The notes below the pieces were generated by a model. The model was not told the origin of the DNA, searched no databases, and saw only the letters and a list, made by a program, of their open reading frames with translations. From NCBI GenBank assembly GCA_028551475.1, contig CM052361.1:12221501-12285500 (forward strand): DNA of 64,000 nt, in the 5' to 3' direction. The DNA comes from Casuarina equisetifolia. Lineage: Eukaryota > Streptophyta > Magnoliopsida > Fagales > Casuarinaceae. Of the stretch, positions 12,999-23,253 are shown one piece after another. The first letter of the stretch is position 1; every line of letters starts with the position of its first letter. The position numbers and the translations under genes are program-made.

Positions 12999-15638
12999 AT
13001 GTTGGATCTTAATCTGAGCGTCGGTTCAGCGAATTCCGGCGCGGATTCCAAGGGAATGGTCGCGGAGAAGCTTTTACCGGTCTCTGGAAGCCCAAAGGAG
13101 AGCTCCGGAAGCTTCAATTCCTCCATCATCAGCGCTGGTGACGAGGGCTCCACCTCCAACAACGATGTTGCTTTCGCCTATAGTTTCGGCATTCTCAATA
13201 ATAGCAGCGGCCAAGGGCTCGACAAGTGCAACCGGACTATTCAGTTGTTTCCGCTGACCAGACTCGGAGAGAGAGAATCCGACGTAGCCGAGTCCGGTCT
13301 CGGGTTCGGGCAGTCATTGAGAAAGGGGTGCCTGGATCTCACCTCGAGTTGCTATGGAGTGAGCGGCAATCAGAGGACCGTGGGCCAGCAGCTCGAGCAA
13401 CAGCCGCCGAAGCCGCAGGTGAGGAAGAGCCGGAGAGGGCCGAGGTCTCGGAGCTCCCAATATCGCGGCGTAACGTTTTACCGGAGAACTGGAAGATGGG
13501 AATCGCATATTTGGTTAGTGATCCACAGCAGTAATTTTGTTGTTTTTTATTCCTCGATATCGTAAGGCTTAGCTTAATTATTGTTTATTGTGAAAACTGT
13601 GATCGTCCTTGAGGTGGCTTGTCTTTCATGTGGTTTTAAGAGGCGTTTCTTTGTGTTTTCTTTGTGTAGGGATTGTGGGAAGCAAGTTTATTTGGGTAAG
13701 CAAAAGTTTGCTACGTAATAATTTTCCTTGTTTGAGTTTTCCTTGTTGATTGAGAGAGAGTCAGCGCCAATAATATCTGCCCTTGATTATTAATTTCCGT
13801 TTTCTTGAACTCTTTTAGGTGGATTTGACACTGCTCATGCAGCGGCTAGGTATGAAAATTGTGTTTGTTGGTTCTGATTGTAATTTTAATGTCGTGATTT
13901 GATGTGAAATTATGTTGAAGGTAATGTTGTGGGAAATTTTATGGCAACTGGGTTCTCCATGTTAGGGCGTATGATCGGGCTGCTATCAAGTTTCGTGGAG
14001 TGGATGCGGATATCAATTTCGATATCAGTGAGTATGATGAAGATATTAAGCATGTGAGTGTGAATTTCTGCGGAATTTATGTTGGTGAACAAATTTAGCC
14101 GATCGCTTTAAGCAGCAAGGTTTATTAAGAATATTAATTTTCTCTCAATGGATGTCTCTGCAGATGTGTAATTTTACCAAGGAGGAATTCGTGCACATCC
14201 TGCGGCGCCAGAGCACTGGGTTTTCTAGGGGAAGCTCCAAGTATAGGGGAGTGACACTGCACAAATGTGGGCGATGGGAAGCTCGTATGGGGCAGTTTCT
14301 GGGCAAGAAGTGAGGAACCATTTCCTAGATTTTGAACTGGGATGATTTTTGCATGCCTGAATGTGGCTTCCTGTGTTTTCCTGTCAAGTTAAATTTCATT
14401 TTCAATTATTTCCTGCCGCTATATAATGAGGAAGAAACTGAGACCGTTGATTCAATATGTTCGTGAGAACAGTCGGGAACCGGGTTTTCATTGGGTAGTA
14501 TTTTCATTGCCTCCCTGCAGGTATATATATCTTGGGCTATTCGATACCGAGATGGAGGCTGCAAGGTCTTGCCGATCATATTGGATCTCTTTTGTACTGG
14601 TTACCTTATCTTTAACCTGTTTTGTCATTTAACTTGAAATAGTTTTTGTTATCTGGGGATCAGGGCATATGACAAGGCTGCCCTTAAGTGCAATGGAAGG
14701 GAAGCAGTCACCAATTTTGAGCCGAGCTCATATGAAGGAGAGATTATGGCTGAGGCCAAATATGGAGGTACTTTTGATTGTCAAAACTTGGTTATTATCT
14801 TCGTTGTAGAAACATTACTAATCCCTTCTAAACACATCCTTGCGTCATTTGATGCAGAAGGCAATCAAAACCTAGATCTTCAGTTGGGAATTGCTGCCGC
14901 TCCTTTTCCGAACGGAGCGATGGAGAACATTATTAGGAATGGTCTTCATTTTCAACGTGGCTGCGAGGACATATCTATCGATGGAATACCAAAGGTAATG
15001 CTAACATCAATCTGTAAATCACTGTCTAAGTTCGATGGAATCTGCCATTATATGTTAAAGGTATCTCCTTCTGATTTTGTTTATTTGCTTGCTTCCTTTG
15101 TGAAAACCTTCATTGCTCTTACGCAGACCGAGAATTCTGCTCCGGCAATAGTGAGGGCTCAACTGCTTCATGGACCTGGAAACGCATCTGAGCACCCACT
15201 TATCTGGAGTGGCGTGAATTCTTGTTTCTTGCTTGACTATAAGGTAATTTCACGCAGTCGAATGATACTGGTATGATTTCCCTTTCCCATTTCACTAAAT
15301 TTGTGATGTCATCATACTGTTGTTTACAGGAAGGGGCAGCGGAGAAGAGAATAGAAGTTAGTAGCCTTCACAACAGGCCATGGCCAATCCACAATCCCTA
15401 CGGTGGGGCAACTCCAATACCTCTCTTGTCTGCTGCAGCATCATCAGGATTCTCTTCAACAAGCACCGCTTTGCCGACATCTGCTGTTGTTCAGTATCAC
15501 TTTCCAAATACAAACATCCATGAACCGCCGTATATGTCCATGAACCATCCACCTCACCTACGTATCCCAGTTCCACTGCCTGAGCTGAAGCCAGTACCAG
15601 GAAGAACACAGCAACAACCTCGAGGCCTTCCATTTTGA
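12999..15638 (+). CDS. APETALA2-family transcription factor, TOE1/RAP2.7-like
   Basis: Nuclear DNA-binding regulator of the euAP2 clade. Characterised relatives repress flowering and control the juvenile-to-adult transition. Ten exons: 12999-13513, 13670-13695, 13819-13849, 13966-14053, 14164-14309, 14521-14565, 14664-14767, 14858-14994, 15127-15243, 15330-15638. They join in frame to 1518 nt (505 residues). An EAR-like LDLNL repression motif lies at residues 2-6 and a second LDLQL near 324. A basic [17 protein letters not shown] stretch precedes AP2 domain 1 (about 155-213), and AP2 domain 2 spans about 247-305. Both carry the YRGV and AAR(A)YD signatures. The last exon holds the miR172 site in codons for AAASSGF (438-444), so post-transcriptional control by miR172 is expected. 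The MLDLNL start and two AP2 domains favour TOE1/RAP2.7 over AP2 itself. No breaks seen. Confidence 0.95.
15433..15453 (+). promoter_or_regulatory. miR172 target site in AP2-like mRNA
   Basis: This 21-nt stretch in the last coding exon runs CTGCAGCATCATCAGG followed by ATTCT. It matches the known euAP2 target of miR172, with one G:U wobble and a mismatch at the outermost base by my hand pairing. It encodes part of AAASSGF. In known family members miR172 acts here by cleavage and translational inhibition. Confidence 0.93.
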
Positions 15639-18600
15639 GTCGAAAGAAGAAGATGTTAGGCGAATGACGAAAACTAAGGGTTGCAAATGAATTTCTTAGT
15701 TCCAATGCATTTTTAGATAACGAATATATGATTCAGTTCGCTAATAATCTGGTCTTCCATGTGAGGCTTGTAAAACTTAAAAAACCTTAGCCTCGTCGCA
15801 TGGGCATATTTGGAAATTTCTGCTTCCCTACATGACTAGTCTTGTGGTGCATGGGGGCACTGTGCAAGCTTTCGCATGTATGTCCTGTGAAATACTTTGA
15901 AGAGAAGATGGTTTCTCTTTCAAAAAGTTGTTGTTGGTAAGGTTCCTTATTAATGTACATGTTAAGATCTCTTCCTACAGGGCCATCCATCGCAAAATGG
16001 CCTTCCTTAATGATATCTCCTCCACTAATCGTAATGTAACACCGACTAAACTTACACCCCTACCCACAATCCCTCGCACGTAAGGTCTAAGGACGAGCAG
16101 AACTGGCCCCAAGTTCGGAGGCTACAGCTAGGCCAACCTTCCAAGTAAAGCAATATCTAGGGAGCAATGCGATGCCATACGGCGTTTTGCCTTAGCAATT
16201 AAGGTAAAATCAACTGAATTATTATGATGCCACCCCAACCCATAAAATAATATAAAAAAAAATGATTTAGTCTTGCAATACACGCTTCCCATATATGCCT
16301 GACCTTCGGGCTTCAGATCCAGTGCTGCTAGCACTGATATAATTCATTGATGTTAGGAAAGGATTGACAGATCAAACCCAAACTCTTTCTTTATGTGAAG
16401 AAATAGAAGACCAAGTCCCAGTACTTTGGGTTGTTCTCTCAAAGCTCAAATGCGCCAAAGTGGGAAAGATCAAGAAGATGGTACCGCGTCTGAGTACAAT
16501 ATTTAGATTCCATCGACATGCATAAAGCCCCACAACCGTACTTGGAAAGGAGTCATAATCGTACTTTTCTCGAAGTTTGAGTGCAGAAGGGAGATGCAGA
16601 CAGACTTTTGTTTAGATTAAATGGCAATTTTTCTTCGATGGATTTCCACTTTTTCGGGACAAGTGCAATGAAGTATTTGATTAGATCAGGTTCATTTTCT
16701 CCCCTCTTCGGTAATGAGTCCACGTGTAGGAGCTTTGGTTGCCCAGGGCCGGGCCTCATCTTCGCTAAAGGTAATTCCCGCATTCCTCGGCTTTGCATGG
16801 GTTTCGTGCGCCTGCAAAATAGACGGAAAGGATAGGGTCCTCAGCATTATAGCAGCGTGAAAAGCCTGTTTGTACTTCGTGGGTGTATGAATAGCGTCCA
16901 TGAATCGTAAAAGTCAAGGTCTGTAGCAGGCTTTTTAAAGCTCATTACCTCTGCTCGTACCCAACTTGTTTTACTCTCTCGCCCTCTCTCACTGTTTCTA
17001 TCTCTGTAGCTTTGAGCCTGTGACTTGTTGGTCTTGGTTCCTGGCTTCCTTGGGCTCTATGCTACTCTACGCTATAGCATCGGGAAAATGGCGATGATAT
17101 TTCAGAGGAACGCACAGCTAAGTCCTTCATGTCGAAGAAAGTGAAGGTTGTCTTTCATGAGCAGAATGACCTCGTAATTTGCAACGGGCAGTATGGTGAA
17201 AGCCTTTACAAACTGTATGGTACAGTTTCCACGTTGGGTCTTAAACCATACTGTGCCGAGGAGAGTGTTTGATTTCTCCTGAGACAAATCTTCACCCTCC
17301 GTGTTGTCTGTGATTTTTTGGATGCTTTTCTCAGCCTCGGAGTAGGCCTCATGCCTCTAGATCCTATTTGCCTTGTCGGGAGACCATTTGCCATGTACTG
17401 CCACAGTGGCAGGAGGCACAGGGACTGCGAAAAGAAAAAAAAAATGGGGAAGACGACGAGCGAATCAATTAGAAGTAACGAAATAGCTACTCTCGCTACT
17501 TGATTACGTATCTAAAGCGAGTGATGTGTTTTGACTATAAAAAGGGACAATAACTGTTAATTATCCTTTAAGAAAGGTTCAAGAGACGTGCGTGCCTCCA
17601 ATATTTTACTAATTACTGGAACTGATCTTCCATTTATGATAGAAACATGAGAAAGAAACTCGACAGAAGAAAGTCCCATGCCATGTGAGTGCCTCTTAAT
17701 TGACTGTGACTATAGTACTCTGCCAAAAGTAACTGTCATTCATGGTCACACCGACTTTTGAGTTCTGATGCAGATGACCGGTCCTCTTGTACACATGTTG
17801 GTGGTGAACTCTCATTTCATAACCTTGAGTGCTATTAAGATGATTGTAGATATGACTGTCTGCCTCTACTAGAAATGTATTAGTAGTCAAATCCGGCGGA
17901 AATTATGATGTTCCATATACTGTAGTTGGTTAGTTGATTGTGCTGCATTCTGAACGTGAGTGATTTAAACCTTGTTTGCCTTAAAAAAGAGATTCACAGA
18001 TGCAAAGAGAAATAGAATGCAGGCCGCGCCCTGATATTGACTCGTCAGCCATATCTGTCTGGTGGTGACACACCCCACACTAGTTCCAAAGGAAACGTAT
18101 AGGACTATGCTGTCTGTAACATGGTGAAGGGAAGACAGTGAAGCAGGCGTAGGTTCATGTTCAAAGGTTAATGAGTGAGCCCCAGGTGGAAGGACACCGT
18201 GAAAGACGACCCCTCCCCTCCTCTCAATAAGGCTGTAGTACTGTCGGTGGAACAGGTTAACTGACAGGGTGGCTTCGTAGATAGCTCAGAAAGAAAATGG
18301 AAAACTGTGGGTGAGGCAACAGTGAATGCCCATTGAGGTTTGCCCTTAAAAGAGAGGCCAACTGAGTCACAGGGAGCTCGACTCACCACGTGAATGACCT
18401 ACACAAGCTGTGACCCTCGTCGTTCTCCTATCGGTTCATGTGACTAGCTCCTAGACTACAAAGAAAAGGAAAGAACATTGGGTGTGGGCATTTCTGTTTA
18501 CCATCAAAAGTTGGCCAACTTCAGAGAGATGCCGGTGTTGGTGTGAAGTGCAAATGAAGCTCAAGATTCATTTTCTGAGATATTTCTAGAAGACATTTCT

Positions 18601-21600
18601 AAGAAATGGATGGGTTCTATTTATTTCATTTCTACAATTTTGGGTCTTGATTTCATAATTCTTGTATCCAAATGTTGATAAAGTGGTGTATCACCCTCTA
18701 AATCTTATTCTTTGATGTCTGTCACTTAACTTGGCACCCTCGATGATGGTGTTTGCGTCCAAGATAGAGAACAACAGAACAACAGAGAAGAGAAAAGAAG
18801 AGGGAAAGAACATAAAAAGAAGGATAAAAACGAAGGAAAGATTAGACGTTGTTTGGCCGGAATCAACCTTTTGTTGTCGTTGGCTGCCTTTATTTGGTTC
18901 AGAAAAAGTCGGTTTTGAATCGACCAACATGTACTATGTAATACGCTGTGGTTTATCATTTTCCATGTTAAGTTAATGAAAATTCATGGGTTTGTGAGTT
19001 AGGGTTCAATAATTTGAAGTCTAGAGAGACTCGAGTGTTCTTTACTTTGAATTTTTTTGTTTTAGTGTATTGGAGGTTTAAAGAAGTTATGTAAATATAC
19101 CACTTTGGTTGATCGTGAGTAAATTAACAAATATAAGGATTAAGGATCGATTTATATATAAATTGAGTCCACTAAATTTTTTATTAAAGAATAAACATTT
19201 TGATTTTAGGTACTGGCAATCGATAATATTTGGGTCTATAATTGACAAAGCCGAGTTAAATAGAATTGATAAATCAAAGGTCTATAAATATAATACAACT
19301 AAGTGCTTATCCTTGTATTAGAAATTCAAATGGATTCAAAGATTTTGATTGCTTATCCAAGGTTTACTTATTGCTTTAAAATTAATTATAAAACAGGCAC
19401 GTATCCTTTTTCTTGTTTTCCAATTTTTCTTCGAGTGATGTTCTAAACCCTAATTAGCATTATAGATGTAGAGAGGCGACCAGTGTTCTTAAGCCACCTT
19501 CCCCACGAAGTGATGACTCATTGGGTAGAAACTAACCAGAAGTGCGGGAGCCATGTGAGTAACCTCTAGGCCCATTGGAAACAAACCAAAAGTGTGGGAG
19601 CCATGTCAGTACCCTCTAGGCCCATCATTCTGAGACGGCTGCAACTTCTAGTGTCTAATCAGACAGCCTCATCCAACTTCCATTGTTCGGGGGCTTAAAA
19701 TAGATTCACCGGAAAATAAAAATAAAAATAATGAAGACCAAAGTAGCTCTTTACGGGTTCATATTGATAAAGTGATTTTCCAAAAATCAGACATCCTAAT
19801 TGATGAGGATTAGCCTAGTGAAATGACGTTGTCCATTAAAGGATTTTGGTCCTCATTTGAAAATTGAGAAAATAAAGAAAATTCATTTAAGATAAACTTA
19901 AAGTTTAACTCAAAAGTAAACTCATGAGTTAAATAGATAATTTTTATATTTAAATATTACTCAAAAATATTCTTTTTTTTTTAACATGAAAAACTTTCAT
20001 CTTCAACACTCTCTTGCATATCAATCATACTTTATCTTCAAGGTTGAACATGGTGAAATGGAAGTTATTGCATACCTAGCATATCTAATGAGTTTAAACT
20101 TGAACAACAGGTTGACTTAATCAACTTGAGCTTTGATGTTATATGTATAGTTTATTTGTTGTTAACACTAGGTATGCAGGGGAAGGCTACGGAAGGGCTA
20201 CATGCAGATCAAGTTTGCTTTGGGGAAGTATCCAACCTAAACGATAGCTTTATACAAGAAAAGATTTATAAACAAATATAAAAGAAAAAATCATTATCTT
20301 CGGTGAATTGAATATAGAAGATTTTTGAACATTTTGTAGAACAATAAGAACATTATGCATTTTAGTATTTGATTTAGCAATAGGTGTACCTGTGTTGGTG
20401 GAAGGTAGGCTTATGCCATCAGCCATAGTAACCTGCCGGTGCCCGTGTATGGAGTAGCATTGATGAGGTTGTTGCATTGTTTGTTACATGATTACTAGCT
20501 CTTGAGTTGGAGAACCATGTGGAGTCAAACTCCGCGGATGGAGGATGCAGGATATGGGACTTGGGGTAAGATGGGCCGGTTCATCTAAATCCTTTACACT
20601 ATTTAGTATCTTAATAAGCTTTTGGCTTCTTCAGCCTAGAAGAGTTGATCTAGACATGACCAGCATGTCAATAATATACCTGTATTAGATGGCTTATAGA
20701 GGTTGGTAGAAGTCACCCTTCATTTATATTTTTTACTCCGGTTACAATGCCAATGCTTTTTTTTTAATTCTTTTTTTTTTTCCTCTTATTCACTTTTTAT
20801 TCAAAACTAATCATATTATGGAGCAACTTCCAAAAGCACTTCAGCACCCATAATTTGGATGCTAAGAATTAGGAATAGAGATATGGTAGTCTGTCAATAA
20901 GAAGGTGAAAAAATTATCGCCTTTTTGTTCCATGTACGTGAAGCTGTTCTTATGATGCTTATGTGAAGTCAGTGATACAGCCTAGAGAACTCTCCAGACA
21001 ATTGTACTTTATATAGGCTTTCTAGGTTCAACTTTGCTTAACGGAGGTTCCTGTCAAGCAGGCTGTTTCACTTTATGACAATCCCTGCTTGATGCAGCAT
21101 TTCTTTGCTTTTGTTAGCCTTCTTAATTCTTGGCTGATTTGTCAAAACCTAAAGAGATACAATAATACATATATAATAAAATCCTCTTTACTACGCACAT
21201 GAATTGGGACCTTCAAATTTTGGTAAGTGCCTTCTCAACCTTCTAACCACCTATTGTTTCCTTAAGAGTAGGCCTGCAAACTAGAGAAATAAAAGAAAAC
21301 ATTAAAAGCAATTACTAGAGAGGATGCGTGCACTAAATAAGGTTCCTTATACCATGGATGATGGAATTATTATCAGCCTCAAAATCTGTTGGTGAAATCA
21401 ACTATCTAACCACTATCAGTCAGCTTTATTTGTGCCTGCTGAAGTGTAAGTTGCCTTTCAAATTCCAAATTGTGTTTTTTTTTGTGTTAATTCTTGTTCT
21501 TTTGATAATTGTTAACGCAATCATCATCGAGAAGAATAAGAGTTCTGTTATTGGGACAGTTTTTAACCAGCCGTGCAACCCACAAGACCCATCACCTCTT

Positions 21601-22190
21601 TAGAATCAACAAAATCCTCTTCGCGGTCTAGATCATCACATTACAGTTGCAAGTGTGGCGAGAAGGACGAGGAAGTGGTACGTACCTCGAATCCGTAGCT
21701 TGAATCGACGAAAATGGGGTTTTCTTTGGATAATTTGAAAGGAATTTTGGATTGGTTGAAGCCATATCTTCTTTATTTTACAAAAGAACAGACGGAGTAC
21801 CTCCCTTTTCCATAGCTTACACGAGATTTATAAAATGCATGTAGGCTTGCATCACGGTCCTAATGAACTAATACATGACGGAACGCATGGTAATCAGCCT
21901 TTGCTAACAGCTACTTCAGGCCTTTTGTTATAAGCCTTTAAATCCTCCACTATTCCTTCGCAGGCAGGTAGCAGAGAGCAACGGGCCATGGCCTGGACCT
22001 TGGCAAGTTCGTGGCTTATGAGGCTGGCATTGGATCTAATTTAATTAAAATGAGATTCAATTGTCCTTAAAGTCTACAGTTCTTATGGCTTATGGTTCGA
22101 ACATTGCTTGTAATGTCAGTGAAATGGGATACAATTAGCCTTTAGTTTTTTAAGACTTTTGACATGGCCTATTTCCTTACACAATGACAT
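15639..22190. other. Intergenic DNA downstream of the AP2 gene
   Basis: About 6.5 kb beginning with the AP2 3' UTR. I find no gene I can support. A minus-strand stretch at about 17102-17400 has an open frame with unremarkable composition and reads like a decayed gene fragment of unknown origin. A 50-bp direct duplication lies at 19527-19626. Long AT-rich runs occur around 19100-20100 and 20755-20800. No LTR pair or tRNA gene was seen. Confidence 0.5.
19527..19626. repeat. 50-bp tandem duplication, two diverged copies
   Basis: Two adjacent copies share AGTGYGGGAGCCATGTSAGT followed by a CCTCTAGGCCCAT stretch, with a 50-bp period (compare 19541 with 19591). They differ at a few positions. I see no coding potential. 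Confidence 0.8.
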
Positions 22191-22193
22191 TGT

Positions 22194-22390
22194 TCAGATC
22201 CAAAGATCCGGGTTCCACCTGTCTAGCTTCCTAGACAGACTGGATTTCACTCTTAGTATAGCCCAGGGAAGAAGCTTCGTCTTCAAACTCAGCAGCTTTG
22301 TCTTCCCTTTCAACTTTGTTGCGTCTCCCTTTTTGGGGGTCTTTTCAGAGATACTGCGGGCGTTGCTCTTTTTAGAAAAAGAGGTAGATG
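22194..22390 (-). pseudogene. C-terminal half of a small host reading frame split by the copia insertion
   Basis: On the minus strand, the sequence left of the element (after the 5-bp target copy) encodes 63 codons plus stop. The product is lysine- and serine-rich and ends in RWNPDLWI. It is in the same phase as the open frame entering the element from the other side (29755-29994). Before insertion the two would have formed about 143 uninterrupted codons. I do not recognise the protein, and the true start and any introns are unknown. The insertion puts a TGA stop exactly at the LTR edge, so the frame is now broken. Confidence 0.4.
22386..22390. repeat. Target-site duplication AGATG, left copy
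   Basis: The 5-bp AGATG directly outside the left end of the copia element is repeated at 29755-29759 outside the right end. Five-bp duplications are standard for copia integrases. A sixth matching base (A) makes the exact left edge ambiguous by one. Confidence 0.92.
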
Positions 22391-22564
22391 AGAAGAAATT
22401 TGAAGTTTGATGGAAAAAACTAGTGAGAAGCTTAGAACACGAAAAAGAGCTTGGTAGAGCTCGTGTAGAGATGAGCTTCTTTACTACAAACAAAAAGGAT
22501 ACAGAATTGATAACACTGAAAAGAGAGCTAGTGTTTTCCACAACGAGACCCTCTGCTTGTTGCC

Positions 22565-22572
22565 TATTTATA
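22565..22572 (-). promoter_or_regulatory. TATA box of the 3' LTR
   Basis: TATAAATA on the minus strand, about 175 bp from the LTR end. It is placed as a promoter driving R-U5, and in this downstream copy it could also drive adjacent host DNA. Confidence 0.6.
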
Positions 22573-22722
22573 CACAAAAAAGGCATCATGACTAACTTAC
22601 TTTCTTACAACCCACTTGCAAAACGAATAATCAAGACAAGACATTTAACTGACTACAAACAAGATAATGTACAAAGAAACAAGGTAGGGAGAGGAACGTG
22701 TAGATAAGGTGGGTCCCTTTCT

Positions 22723-23250
22723 CTAACTTCTTTGCCCATCATGACGAGTGGAGCCCACAGACTCATTATCAGAACATGCATTCAGCTCGTTACTTCCTCC
22801 ATTCATGGTTCCTAGCTCATTTCTCATCAACGCCACTTGCTCCTCTTCATTAAGAAAACCTGACACAAAATCAGTATCTTGCAGTTCCAAATCAAGTAGA
22901 ACATTGCAGGGATCATCTAATGGACCAAAGGAAGATAAAGGTCTTTGTACTTCGTGGTCCATAAGATGATGGTTAGCAACTACATCCATTCCCAAGGTGT
23001 GGAACATCGGGTAATCTAAAACCTGTAGTGGCGGATATTCTAATACTGCCTCCAGACCTTCTGTATTGGGCAAGTCCATTTCATAATTGCTAACGGGTTG
23101 GAACCCATCAAGACCATTAGGATTCATGTCTTGCAAAGGAGGAGAGAGAGGTTCCACCTTAATATTAACACTCGGTGCTAAGCTTGAATTCTGAAACAAG
23201 TTTCTGGTGGGTCCATTATCAAAAGGCCACACCGAACATGGTTCCTGCAT
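22723..23250 (-). CDS. Acidic transcription-factor-like ORF inside the 3' LTR (U3)
   Basis: An open frame of 175 codons wholly inside the LTR. The predicted product is acidic. It contains IKVEPLSPP, which matches the sumoylation consensus (hydrophobic-K-x-E) followed by SP, a combination common in transcription-factor regulatory regions. It also has leucine/acidic stretches such as LLDLELQDTDF, and its C-terminus is Asn/Ser-rich. No DNA-binding domain is visible. It starts one codon after the gag-pol stop and in the same frame, so a one-codon change would make the two continuous. I do not recognise the family. Capture of a host transcription-factor exon is an inference; an element-born accessory gene is the alternative. 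Confidence 0.55.
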   Translation of the reverse strand: MQEPCSVWPFDNGPTRNLFQNSSLAPSVNIKVEPLSPPLQDMNPNGLDGFQPVSNYEMDLPNTEGLEAVLEYPPLQVLDYPMFHTLGMDVVANHHLMDHEVQRPLSSFGPLDDPCNVLLDLELQDTDFVSGFLNEEEQVALMRNELGTMNGGSNELNACSDNESVGSTRHDGQRS

Positions 23251-23253
23251 AGT

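Noticed and set aside
22423-22969. Plus-strand frames in the copia LTR (also at 28540-29086)
   Set aside because: They are antisense shadows of the U3 and R-U5 sequence and have no motif of their own.
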